DNA of 43,900 nt from Melioribacteraceae bacterium. Its GTDB lineage: Bacteria; Bacteroidota; Ignavibacteria; Ignavibacteriales; Melioribacteraceae. Both the position numbers and the translations under genes were made by a program. The DNA is taken from NCBI GenBank assembly GCA_026983955.1, contig JALSTB010000120.1, forward strand, positions 1 to 43,900, in the 5' to 3' direction. The notes beneath the pieces were generated by a model. It was not told the origin of the DNA. It saw only the letters and a program-made list of their open reading frames with translations, and ran no database searches. Position 1 is the first letter of the stretch. Every line of letters starts with the position of its first letter. Positions 32,844-41,742 of the stretch are shown here, piece by piece.

Positions 32844-34628
32844 TTATTCATTCAAATTGTCTTTCTTTACGCTTCGTAGAAAATCCTTAATTCCCAATAC
32901 GATTTTTTGTGCTATTTTTTTCTGAAATGTTTTGTTGACCAACTTCATTTCATCGAGGGGATTTGAGATAAATGCGGTTTCTACCAAAACATTCGGAATT
33001 CCGGTAGGCGAATTCAATGTAAAATTGAAACTTCCGATGTTACCGAATTGCTTTAACCCTAATTCCAGCATCCGTTTGTAAATTGCTTGAGACAACGGAC
33101 GGAAACAAATATGCTTGTAATATGTGCTTGTGCCACTTGCCCTGACCGGATTTGTTGCCATACCAACCGAATTGGCGTGAATGCTTATCAGAATATCGGC
33201 ACCGGATTTTGCAATTTTATCCAACCGTTCCGTGTTCTTTGTGTAAACATCGGAAGACCGCGTGAGTGAAACTTTTGCACCGTTTTTTTCCAAAAGCAAT
33301 TTCAATTTTTTTGCAATCGATAATGTGACTTCCTTTTCCTGAACTCCTGTTGCACCAAGAGCACCTTTGTTTTTTCCGCCGTGTCCGGCATCTATTATAA
33401 ATTTAAAATTTGAAATAGCAAACTTTTTAGGATGTTTTTTGATTCTTATAACCAAACTTTTTCCTTTATATCCTATTTTGTAGCCCCAAATTTGCTTATG
33501 CTTTGGAATTATTGTAATGCGGAATAAGCCGTCTTCAACTTGTTCGTAATAAACATTTTTTATTTCGTTTGTGTTCAGATGCTGTGTAATCCAATTGGTG
33601 TTGGAGACTGCACCGTATAAATCAACTATAATTTTTGTTGGATTTACTTCCTGCCGTGTTGAGTAAGGAATTTTTTCGTTTAAGTTTACGACAACGTAAT
33701 CATATTTTTTATCACCGTACACATTCCACGAGTCTGTTAATGTTACGGGCATAAACGAACCCGGTGGCAACAGTTTTACTTGTTCAACCGGAATCCATGC
33801 ATTCAGATTGCCGGTTAATTTCACACGGTACTGTTCTCCGGTTTTGCCGTTAATTATAAGTTTTATTCCGGGTTCAAGAAAACTTAACTTTGCGCCACCC
33901 AACCGGTTTGTGCCCAAACCGTAATTAAGATAAACCCTTTCGCCCGTTGTTATGCCTACTCTCGGTAATCCGGAAGGAATAATGGAAATCCTCGCCTGAG
34001 ATTTTTTCTCTACAAATTCACCGGCTGCATTTTCGAGTTTGAAAGTTATTTTTTTCTGCCAAATATTATCTTCCGGCTTTACTTTGTATGTACCGGTGTA
34101 AATTCCCTTTAATCCTCCTGTTTCCTCCGGCGGAAGTTCATACATTAATTTTCCGTTCATAAAAGTAGCAATACAATTTGGAGTACCTTTAATTCTGACT
34201 TGCAAAATATCCCCTTCTTCTAGCCACAGTTCTTTATCCGGTAACATCATTTCATCTTCAATGCGCAAAGTGTCTTCAGGTGTGGACTCAAGTTTTTTAT
34301 CTTCACGGATAAAAATCAATTTTTTTGTAGCTCTACCCCTTTTGTTCCGGGAAACAATGGTAAATTTATTTTCGCCGGTATCCAATTTGAATAAGTAAAC
34401 AAACACGCCGTTTTTATAAACCTTTACCGGTTTGCCGTTAATAGTTACTTTGCTCGAGGGTAAGGTATTTGCCGCCAATCTGTATCTTGGTAACTCCGTT
34501 TTAACCGTATCGGATTCAGGAATAACAATCTGAATATAGTTTCTTCCGCTTCTCCCATTCGTTTGCGCATTTTGATTTATTGAAATTAAAATGCTTATTA
34601 CTATGAATATTATAATTTTAACTTTCAT
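32844..34628 (-). CDS. N-acetylmuramoyl-L-alanine amidase (AmiC/AMIN type)
   Basis: The 594-residue protein has a signal peptide (MKVKIIIFIVISILISINQNAQ). Early beta-rich regions are followed by an AMIN-like domain (YDYVVVNLNEKIPYSTRQEV, PTKIIVDLYGAVSN, then VYYEQVEDGLFRITI). The Amidase_3 domain starts near residue 408: FIIDAGHGGKNKGALG, VQEKEVTLSIAKKLKLLLE, ILISIHANS, and VLVETAFISNP with the catalytic Glu. It cleaves stem peptides from glycan during cell separation, in the periplasm. It lies 9 bases after the MORN/TonB_C gene, so the two form an operon. Confidence 0.9.
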   Translation of the reverse strand: MKVKIIIFIVISILISINQNAQTNGRSGRNYIQIVIPESDTVKTELPRYRLAANTLPSSKVTINGKPVKVYKNGVFVYLFKLDTGENKFTIVSRNKRGRATKKLIFIREDKKLESTPEDTLRIEDEMMLPDKELWLEEGDILQVRIKGTPNCIATFMNGKLMYELPPEETGGLKGIYTGTYKVKPEDNIWQKKITFKLENAAGEFVEKKSQARISIIPSGLPRVGITTGERVYLNYGLGTNRLGGAKLSFLEPGIKLIINGKTGEQYRVKLTGNLNAWIPVEQVKLLPPGSFMPVTLTDSWNVYGDKKYDYVVVNLNEKIPYSTRQEVNPTKIIVDLYGAVSNTNWITQHLNTNEIKNVYYEQVEDGLFRITIIPKHKQIWGYKIGYKGKSLVIRIKKHPKKFAISNFKFIIDAGHGGKNKGALGATGVQEKEVTLSIAKKLKLLLEKNGAKVSLTRSSDVYTKNTERLDKIAKSGADILISIHANSVGMATNPVRASGTSTYYKHICFRPLSQAIYKRMLELGLKQFGNIGSFNFTLNSPTGIPNVLVETAFISNPLDEMKLVNKTFQKKIAQKIVLGIKDFLRSVKKDNLNE

Positions 34629-34637
34629 ATTTACTCT

Positions 34638-35837
34638 TTACTTTTTTGTTTCCGGAAGGATAAAAGGAACGGAAATTTTAATTTTTGTCCGGACGGATTT
34701 TCCGTTGTTTTCGCCCGGTACAAATCCGGTTTTAAGAACAGCTAGTTCCGCAGCTTCGCCACAGCCGTAACCAGGTTCTTCCAAAATTTTTGTGTCGAGC
34801 ACAAAACCGAATTCGTCGATCTCAGCTTCTATAACTGCTTTTCCCTCAATTTTTAAACGCTTGGCAAGCAAGGGATATTTTAAATTTTTTAAAATTGCGT
34901 CGAGACCACCTTTGGGTTGCGGACATTTTTCAACTTCGCAAGAGATATAAGTTAATTTCTTATTCTCCTTTACTTCACTCTCAATTGTTTTGGGAGTATC
35001 GTTTTTAGCTTTGGATGTAAGATATTTTTTTAAATCTTCTCCTCCTGTTTTCTTTATTACAGGTGTGGAATGTGACACTAGTTGCGATTTGTCTTGCAAT
35101 CTGAATTTTACCTTAAAAGCAACTTCCGCCGGAATGATCTTCCCATTGTTTTGTGCGGGGATAAACTTTGTTGAGAGAACGGCTTTTTTCGCTGCTTCAT
35201 CACATCCGAGCCCGATACCTTTTGCAATTTTAACACCGGTAACATTTCCTTTTTCATCAATTTTTGCAACTACCAGCACATCGCCTTCCAAGCCGTATAA
35301 TTTCGCATGCTCGGGGTAAACCAGTTTTTCTTCTATGGCTTTCATTCCGCCGACGGGTTCCGGACAAATATCCGCATCGCACAGAAACTCACTTTCATAT
35401 TTATTCTTCTCTTCTTTTTCAACAACACTTTGTACTTTTAAATCTACTTGGTAAGTCGAATCGTATTCAACGGTGTGCCGGTCAATTAAAATCCCGTCCT
35501 TGTAATTTCTTGTTTCTTTCAGACCACCATTTTCATAATAAAAATTGGATAGTCCGTTCAACACTCCGTTTTCAACATGATGTTCTTCCTTAATGATTCC
35601 GGTTTCGTAATAATACCGCAGCCATCCGTTCAGTTTACCTTGACTGAATTCCTTTTCCGCTTTCAAATTTCCGTTGGGATAAAACCATTGGGATTTCCCT
35701 TCATAAATTCCATCGACAAATGATTCGCGGGAATAAACTTTTCCATCCGGGTAATACGATTTACGTATTTTGAGCTGACCGTTCGTTATTCCGTAAGCCG
35801 AAAATAAAAGAAGAATTAAAAGAAAAGATTTGTTCAT
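34638..35837 (-). CDS. MORN-repeat protein with two TonB_C domains
   Basis: The 399-residue protein has a signal peptide (MNKSFLLILLLFSAYGITNG). Residues ~25-125 contain MORN_2-type repeats (YYPDGKVYSRESFVDGIYEG, WFYPNGNLKAEKEFSQGKLN, FYYENGGLKETRNYKDGIL). Two TonB C-terminal-like domains follow, at about 165-255 (GGMKAIEEKLVYPEHAKLYG) and 310-397 (GGLDAILKNLKYPLLAKRLK). There is no membrane anchor, so it is not a standard TonB energy transducer. Each TonB_C domain is preceded by a Cys pair (CDADICPEP, CEVEKCPQP). It may bind periplasmic partners or wall; its function is unknown. It is first of the operon with the amidase. Confidence 0.85.
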   Translation of the reverse strand: MNKSFLLILLLFSAYGITNGQLKIRKSYYPDGKVYSRESFVDGIYEGKSQWFYPNGNLKAEKEFSQGKLNGWLRYYYETGIIKEEHHVENGVLNGLSNFYYENGGLKETRNYKDGILIDRHTVEYDSTYQVDLKVQSVVEKEEKNKYESEFLCDADICPEPVGGMKAIEEKLVYPEHAKLYGLEGDVLVVAKIDEKGNVTGVKIAKGIGLGCDEAAKKAVLSTKFIPAQNNGKIIPAEVAFKVKFRLQDKSQLVSHSTPVIKKTGGEDLKKYLTSKAKNDTPKTIESEVKENKKLTYISCEVEKCPQPKGGLDAILKNLKYPLLAKRLKIEGKAVIEAEIDEFGFVLDTKILEEPGYGCGEAAELAVLKTGFVPGENNGKSVRTKIKISVPFILPETKK

Positions 35838-35965
35838 GTCATTTTTTTATTTTTGTGTGCAAAGTTAATTCATAATTACGAAAAAAGATAACACAAAATT
35901 TCTTGCACCGAACAGTTTATTATTGGGAAAATTCTTTATTATCTTATCTCTAAAAAATCCGTTTA

Positions 35966-37270
35966 ATGATGATAAAATTCTACAAGATACTTTCTCTGCT
36001 TTTATTTTCCATGATTGTAACGGTTTCCGGACAAAGAAAAATAGACATAAACAAGCTTCATTCTGATTACGTAAAAACCGGTAACAAGATAAAACGCCTT
36101 AGAGAATTAAATGGAAACTTAAAATCTTTTGCCGTCAAACACCCTTCCAAATATGATTATAAAAATTGGATAAAAATTCTTTATCAAATCGAATCGCTCT
36201 ACATTGATAACCCGGAAGCGGAAAAAATTGTAGGCGATGTTCTGAAAAATCACGAACACATTCCCGTAAAATTGTTATACGTTGGAATTGAAACAGCAAC
36301 TGCGGTATTTCCGGATAAATTCCACAAAATCATAAGCAAAATTTTCGAAACAACCCGGAACGCCAGTGTTTTTGTTATTTCAGCAACTTATTTAATTAGA
36401 AATAACTTTAAACTAAGAAATAACGAATTTTATCTGTTAAATATTGAAAAGAGATTCAAAAATTGGGAAAATATTCCCGAGTTATTTTTGTTTCATGAAT
36501 ATTTGCTAAAACCCGAAAAAAAGCGGTTGAAAGAAATACCCGATTTGGCGGAATTGTTTTCACATAAGTATTCAGCGGGCAAAACGATTATCTTTTCCCT
36601 ATTCAGAAAGGATAGGAATTATCCCGGGATTACAATAATACGTAAACCTGACGGCAAATTTTTAAGAGATAAAGACGGCAAACTTTTTTATGTAAAACAG
36701 CTCGGTTTGTCTTATGCTAATCTCCCGGGTTATTTACCGGACGGAAACACACCGGAAGGAATTTTTTCAATAGTAGGTTGGTACATCACACCTACCGGAT
36801 CTATTGGTCCCACACCCAATGTACTTACCCGTTTACCTTTTGAAATTGGTGTGCCGGAATTTTTTCATCAACAGGTTAGTGAAAAAAAATGGACTAAAGA
36901 AATTTACGGAAAATTACTTCCTCCGAGCTGGAGTAATTACCTGCCGGTTTATGAAACTTACTATGCAGGAAGAGCGGGCAGAAAGTTATTGATAATGCAC
37001 GGTTCTACAGACGATTTGGAATATTACAAAGACAAACCGTATTTCCCTTTAACTCCGACGCGCGGTTGCCTTTCAGCAAAGGAAATTTGGAACGAAACAA
37101 CGGGCAAGTGCATTGAAAGCGATCAAGCTAAACTAATGAATGCCTTTTTCTCAACCGGAACATTAAAAGGTTTTTTAATAGTTGTGAATATCGATGATCA
37201 AAAATCTCCCGTTACTCCTGAGGATGTTATTGAGAAAGTTTTGAAAGCCGAGGCGATGCAACGAAAATAA
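35966..37270 (+). CDS. L,D-transpeptidase-like (YkuD) protein
   Basis: The 434-residue protein has a signal peptide (MIKFYKILSLLLFSMIVTVSGQ); ATG at 35966 and 35969 are both possible. The C-terminal domain carries the YkuD pattern: IMHGS (His345), then PTRGCLSA (Cys368 as likely nucleophile), 23 residues apart. Upstream are substrate-side strands (GYLPDGNTPEGIFSIVGW). The family normally has SHGC or SRGC; TRGC is a mild variant. The N-terminal ~200 residues are helical and unrecognised. It would form 3-3 crosslinks or attach proteins to peptidoglycan. Confidence 0.75.
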   Translation: MMIKFYKILSLLLFSMIVTVSGQRKIDINKLHSDYVKTGNKIKRLRELNGNLKSFAVKHPSKYDYKNWIKILYQIESLYIDNPEAEKIVGDVLKNHEHIPVKLLYVGIETATAVFPDKFHKIISKIFETTRNASVFVISATYLIRNNFKLRNNEFYLLNIEKRFKNWENIPELFLFHEYLLKPEKKRLKEIPDLAELFSHKYSAGKTIIFSLFRKDRNYPGITIIRKPDGKFLRDKDGKLFYVKQLGLSYANLPGYLPDGNTPEGIFSIVGWYITPTGSIGPTPNVLTRLPFEIGVPEFFHQQVSEKKWTKEIYGKLLPPSWSNYLPVYETYYAGRAGRKLLIMHGSTDDLEYYKDKPYFPLTPTRGCLSAKEIWNETTGKCIESDQAKLMNAFFSTGTLKGFLIVVNIDDQKSPVTPEDVIEKVLKAEAMQRK

Positions 37271-37360
37271 GGTAATTTTTCAATTCCATTAAATTAATAA
37301 CAATTCTTATTTAAATGAATTAATTACAAAGTCATTTTCGCGTAATTTTTAAAATAACAA

Positions 37361-37395
37361 ACCCTTATAAGCAGATTCTCTCCACTCATAAGGGT
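37361..37395. repeat. Inverted repeat in a convergent gap
   Basis: ACCCTTAT (37361-37368) and ATAAGGGT (37388-37395) form an 8 bp stem with a 19-base loop. It lies between the L,D-transpeptidase-like gene and the small membrane protein genes and may end transcription from one or both sides. No strong T-run follows. Confidence 0.4.
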
Positions 37396-37438
37396 CATTA
37401 GGGCTGAGGTAGGGACTTTTAATTAAATTTTTATATTT

Positions 37439-37543
37439 TTAAATTAACATTATTATCATTACTGCCACTAAAAAAACAATAGATATGGCAGCGATTAATG
37501 ACAATACCTCTTCCCTTTTGTTTGCTTTTCTGTAGTATAACAT
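37439..37543 (-). CDS. 34-residue membrane protein
   Basis: A 34-codon frame starts at ATG 37543 with a GGAAGG site five bases upstream. The product is MLYYRKANKREEVLSL followed by a hydrophobic segment of about 20 residues (IAAISIVFLVAVMIIMLI) that reaches the C-terminus. The charged N-terminus and single membrane helix suggest a small inner-membrane protein, perhaps a partner of the 79-residue protein encoded 17 bases upstream. No family is recognised. The frame, ribosome-binding site and hydrophobic pattern support a real gene, although shortness limits certainty. Confidence 0.6.
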   Translation of the reverse strand: MLYYRKANKREEVLSLIAAISIVFLVAVMIIMLI

Positions 37544-37560
37544 AGTAACCTTCCAATCAA

Positions 37561-37800
37561 TTAATTTTTGTTTTGAAAATGATGATTTCTCGCCGCGTTA
37601 TAATCTTCTATTGTTTTAACAAATATGAGGTAGAAAAAACCGAGTAACGAAAGAAACAAATCTTTTGACTCGAGGAATATTTTATCTCCCCCGAAAATCA
37701 GATGATTCAAGAATTTCGCTATCAAAATAATTGACAAAAAAACCACAAATCCTGCAATACCATGTTTGACTACGGATAGAATTTTTTGTTTTGTGAACAT
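37561..37800 (-). CDS. 79-residue membrane protein
   Basis: AAGGAGAG lies seven bases before the ATG. The product has two hydrophobic segments, HGIAGFVVFLSIILIAKFL (about 13-31) and LFLSLLGFFYLIFV (about 48-61), and a polar C-terminal tail (EDYNAARNHHFQNKN). No known family is recognised. It is followed 17 bases later by the 34-residue membrane protein gene, so the two probably share a transcript. Confidence 0.7.
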   Translation of the reverse strand: MFTKQKILSVVKHGIAGFVVFLSIILIAKFLNHLIFGGDKIFLESKDLFLSLLGFFYLIFVKTIEDYNAARNHHFQNKN

Positions 37801-38003
37801 AACAACTCTCCTTAATTAGCGAAAATTTCCTTTGCCAACCATGCTCACTTACTTACCTTCTAATTGTGTAAGTAGAGCAAAAACGGAATTTTTTAAAAAT
37901 AATTTCAAATTTTTTGCACAACATTTTTCCTTCCCAAAATTTATTCGTCGACCCGCACTTGAATTTCTGGACAATACCCGGATTACGTGCGGGTCATTTG
38001 ATA

Positions 38004-39125
38004 TTATTTCAGTAAAACCATCTTCTTAATTTCACTGTACTTTCCGGCTTGAAGACGGTAAAAGTAAATTCCGTTTTTTAATCCGTTTGCGTTAAAATCA
38101 ATTTCGTGGGTACCGGCATCAAAACTTTTGTTAGTAAGTGTTAATACCTTCTCGCCGATAACATTATATATTGAAATTTTAACTTTTTCTTTTCTCATTA
38201 GTGAAAATTTTATTTTTGTACCCGGATTGAACGGATTGGGATAATTTTGAAATAATTTGAATTGTGCAGGCACCATTTTAATTATTACTTCACCGAAATA
38301 ACTAAACGAACCGTCAATATCAATTTGTTTAAGGCGGTATATAAAACTGTTCCCTCCCGTAACATTCTTATCGGTAAAAGTGTATGATTTAGGTGAATTA
38401 CTACTCCCGCTCCCTTCAACAAACCCGATTCGCAGCCATTCTTCATTATCTCCGTTTAACGTTGCTCTCTCTATTTCGAAGCCGTAATTATTAACTTCCG
38501 TTGCGGTTTTCCATTTCAACATTACCGAATTCTCTTGAGTCACCTTACCGCTGAAGCTGACCAATTCAACCGGCAACGGTACTTGACTTAATTCGGCTGG
38601 TATATCCTCTCTTACGCCGGTAATGTCATTTAAGTCCTCATCCTTAACCCGATAACCATGCATTAAATTATCAACCGGACCGTAATTCCACTTCACAGCA
38701 GCATTTACATCTGCAAGTCTATATACTAACGTTATCCTGACTATTTTTTGCCATGAACCGGTTAATGTTTTTCTTGTTGTTATACTGAATTTTGCGGAAT
38801 AAACAAAACTTAAAACTCCCGTGGTTTCGTTATATTCCATCGGACCGTAATTATAATTTTCTTCGTCGAAATAATGATCCGAATACTGCCAATCCCTCAA
38901 ATTGTCTCTGAAATCATCATCGAGCTTAACGGAATTTCCGTAGACATTAATCGATACATCTCCACTGTCGGAGAGAGCCTCCACATCGAAAACCAATGTG
39001 CCCTTGCCGACTTCCGGGGAATTGTAAGTGTTGCTCACATAAACCAAACGGCTGTTTACTTGAGCGATTAAAATCAACGAATTCATAATAAGGAAAATGA
39101 ACGCGGGCAGTAAAGTTTTCTTCAT
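38004..39125 (-). CDS. Secreted protein with type IX sorting domain
   Basis: The ATG at 39125 is chosen, with GGGAG upstream; the frame can also open at a TTG two codons earlier. The ~373-residue protein has a signal peptide (KKTLLPAFIFLIMNSLILIAQ). The first half (~20-190) is a beta-rich domain of unknown family. A second, FN3-like domain (PLPVELVSFSGKVTQENSVM, then KTATEVNNYGFEIER) is common in FCB secreted proteins. The end is a sorting domain (QNYPNPFNPGTKIKFSLM to SEIKKMVLLK). Surface or extracellular localisation by type IX secretion is expected; function is unknown. Confidence 0.85.
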   Translation of the reverse strand: MKKTLLPAFIFLIMNSLILIAQVNSRLVYVSNTYNSPEVGKGTLVFDVEALSDSGDVSINVYGNSVKLDDDFRDNLRDWQYSDHYFDEENYNYGPMEYNETTGVLSFVYSAKFSITTRKTLTGSWQKIVRITLVYRLADVNAAVKWNYGPVDNLMHGYRVKDEDLNDITGVREDIPAELSQVPLPVELVSFSGKVTQENSVMLKWKTATEVNNYGFEIERATLNGDNEEWLRIGFVEGSGSSNSPKSYTFTDKNVTGGNSFIYRLKQIDIDGSFSYFGEVIIKMVPAQFKLFQNYPNPFNPGTKIKFSLMRKEKVKISIYNVIGEKVLTLTNKSFDAGTHEIDFNANGLKNGIYFYRLQAGKYSEIKKMVLLK

Positions 39126-39383
39126 ATTCAACTCCCATTCTTTTGTTTAGTTGTTCATTTCCCCACCTCAATTTCACTTGTTTGAGTAGGTGAATTTTTT
39201 GCTTTTTTAAATTTGAAAAGCTGATATTTAGATAAGCGATATGGAATCATCGATTAAAGCAATTATTAATATGAAAAGCAACTTCCTCAAAAAAGTTTTT
39301 CTCAATTTTTTTTATTTAATTTTTAATTTATACTATATTTATTCTACTAATTATATTATCTAATTTATTCTTTTTATTAGAGT

Positions 39384-41486
39384 GTGGAATTACAAAAGTT
39401 AGAAATAAGATACCGCAATTTAATTTCCATTCTGAGGGATGAAAGATCCCCCCGCACTTCCCTTCTTTATTTAAATGATTTCCTCGGGATTCTTCTTTCT
39501 TTGGATGACGGTTTGATACTCGAAAGCTACTTCGTTGAATTTGTTCCGGAATTTATTAAACTCCTAAAACAATTCAATCTGACGGGGATATCACCGGAAC
39601 GGTTACAATCAATACTTTCCAATGCAAAAAGGATGCTTAAAATCGATTGCTTTGACGCCTACAAGTATGATTTGGCAGAAGCAATAAATGAATTCGAGCG
39701 CAAATATTTGATCATGAACAGAATACTTGACGGTGAAGAAGACCTCTATTTTACGGATGGTAGAACCGGAATATCATTTCCTGTTATCGAAAAACACCCG
39801 TTTAACGCAGAACAATTCGGCACAATCGAGTATGTTAACGTTCATATTCAGAAAGGAAATAAACTGAACAGCGATAATTTTCTGGTTATCCCGAGTCAAG
39901 AAAAACTTGAAAAGAAAATTCACAGCCAAATATTGACATCTTGGAAAATAGCCAAAGAATTTTGTTCAAAACGAATCAAAAAACTCGCTCCTTTTCACGA
40001 AATTATAATCAGCTTCTCGGAAAAATATGGTAACTATGTCGGCGAATCACTCGGCGTTGCGCTAACCCTTGGGTTCATTCAACAATTACACAATTTGTAT
40101 AATTTAACCATTACGGTTTCCATAAATAATGCAGTTTGTTTCACCGGGGGCTTGGATGAAAACGGCAATGTGAAACCGGTTTCTTCAAAAATTGCAGCAC
40201 AAAAAGTTGAAACCGTCTTTTATTCATGTAAAACGATTTTTGCCATTCCAAAAAAAGATGAAATAACCGCACGGGAAAAATTGGAGCGTTTGAAGAAAAA
40301 GCATCCACGGAGAAAACTTAAGTTAATAGCTATTGATGATTTGGACGATATTTTAAACAGACGAAATCTTATCAACTTGGATAAACAAAGTCTGGTTAAG
40401 CGTTCGGTAAAAGCATTACAAAGCCGGAAAATTACCGCAATTTTATCACTAATTCTTTTAAGTATAATTTTTTACAATGCACTAAGGTATTTTGATAACA
40501 ACCCCGTGATGTTTAACAGAAATGGAAATCTCCTTAATGTCGAAAATAAATACGGTAAAGTTTTGTTTACTAAAAAACTTAGCTTTTCAACACCAAGTTC
40601 ACATCAAAACCGGAAATTATTTGATATTAATAATGACGGTATTAATGAGGTAATATTGTGCGTTGAAAAATTGAAAGAAACATCTGAAGCTAACAAAAAC
40701 GGACGAATCGCTTGCTTTGATAATTCCGGAGATTTAATATGGGAATATATTTTAACAACTAAACTTTCCACACAGAAAGAAAATTTTCCAGAACAATATG
40801 TTATCAGATTAATTTTGGATATCGTAAAAGAGGATAATTTAAATGTTATTTACGCGGCGGCTCAAAACATAGTATATTACCCTAACATAATTTTCAGACT
40901 TGATGCCCGCACAGGTAAACGTTTGCCGGGTACGTTTCTTCATTCCGGAAGTATAGAAAGGGGCATTATCGGTGACTTTAACAAAGACGGTAAAAAAGAA
41001 CTCGTAGCGGCTGGCATAAACAATGGTTACGAAAGAGCAATTATGTTCTCAATTAATCTTGAAGAATTAAAAAAAGAGAGCCAAGGGTTGTCTACTCCTA
41101 ATTATTCATTCAAGAATTTTAATATCGCTTCTTTTAACGGATATTTACTCCTTCCTAAAACGGATTACAATAAATATCAAAGATTAAGATTTAACAATAT
41201 TCTCTACATAGCTTTAAATCCCAGAGATAGTAACATATATTTCTCTACTATCGAGGGTGCATATCCAACTGACAGTGTGGGTGTCAGTTATTCAATCGAC
41301 AGAAGTTTTACTTCACCCAAAGTAATTATTGGTGATGATTTTCAGGTAAAAAGGGATTCGCTTGTTGCGCAAGGCAATCTTAATCTTCCTTTCACAAATA
41401 CAAAGGAATACGAAAAAATACTGCTTAATCAGTTCGAGAAGTGGGAACCGGTTGCGAAAAAGTTCGTCAAAATAACCGGAAATTAA
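39384..41486 (+). CDS. Membrane-spanning Lon-like (S16) protease with FG-GAP-type outer domain
   Basis: The frame opens with GTG at 39384. The 700-residue protein has a helical N-terminal region (1-150), then an S16 Lon-protease-like domain at about 180-325: FHEIIISFSEKYGNYVGESLGVALTLG in two adjacent pieces, CFTGGLDENGNVKPV and SSKIAAQKV, then TIFAIPKKDE. Ser222 in GESLG and Lys269 in SSKIAA could be the catalytic Ser-Lys dyad, 47 apart (43 in E. coli Lon). No AAA+ ATPase domain is present. A membrane segment follows at ~349-366 (KITAILSLILLSIIFY). The outer ~330 residues include two FG-GAP/VCBS-like calcium loops (FDINNDGINEV near 413 and GDFNKDGKKELV near 530). No signal peptide is present, so the protease would be cytoplasmic and the propeller periplasmic. 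The lysine alignment is off by one residue, so activity is unproven. Confidence 0.7.
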   Translation: MELQKLEIRYRNLISILRDERSPRTSLLYLNDFLGILLSLDDGLILESYFVEFVPEFIKLLKQFNLTGISPERLQSILSNAKRMLKIDCFDAYKYDLAEAINEFERKYLIMNRILDGEEDLYFTDGRTGISFPVIEKHPFNAEQFGTIEYVNVHIQKGNKLNSDNFLVIPSQEKLEKKIHSQILTSWKIAKEFCSKRIKKLAPFHEIIISFSEKYGNYVGESLGVALTLGFIQQLHNLYNLTITVSINNAVCFTGGLDENGNVKPVSSKIAAQKVETVFYSCKTIFAIPKKDEITAREKLERLKKKHPRRKLKLIAIDDLDDILNRRNLINLDKQSLVKRSVKALQSRKITAILSLILLSIIFYNALRYFDNNPVMFNRNGNLLNVENKYGKVLFTKKLSFSTPSSHQNRKLFDINNDGINEVILCVEKLKETSEANKNGRIACFDNSGDLIWEYILTTKLSTQKENFPEQYVIRLILDIVKEDNLNVIYAAAQNIVYYPNIIFRLDARTGKRLPGTFLHSGSIERGIIGDFNKDGKKELVAAGINNGYERAIMFSINLEELKKESQGLSTPNYSFKNFNIASFNGYLLLPKTDYNKYQRLRFNNILYIALNPRDSNIYFSTIEGAYPTDSVGVSYSIDRSFTSPKVIIGDDFQVKRDSLVAQGNLNLPFTNTKEYEKILLNQFEKWEPVAKKFVKITGN

Positions 41487-41742
41487 TTTTATTATTTGCC
41501 ATCCCGCCTATTAAAATTAGATCGGACTTTTCTTCCATACTCCGCTCATTTTTCCCACAATATTATTTCATTACCGGCAACCCGATAGTAAATTATTTGA
41601 TTTTTTCTTGTTTTTTTGATTGTTATCACACTCATTTATTTGAAATTCACCATTTTGTAAATCGAATATAAAAAAATATTTTAAGAGTGAAATTTTCAGC
41701 CGGTTTTATGCTTTTTGAAAAATCTTTTGTTAAATTTTCGTA

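Noticed and set aside
41441-41671. Open frame of 76 codons after the S16-like gene
   Set aside because: It overlaps that gene in another frame and its product shows no domain or ribosome-binding site.
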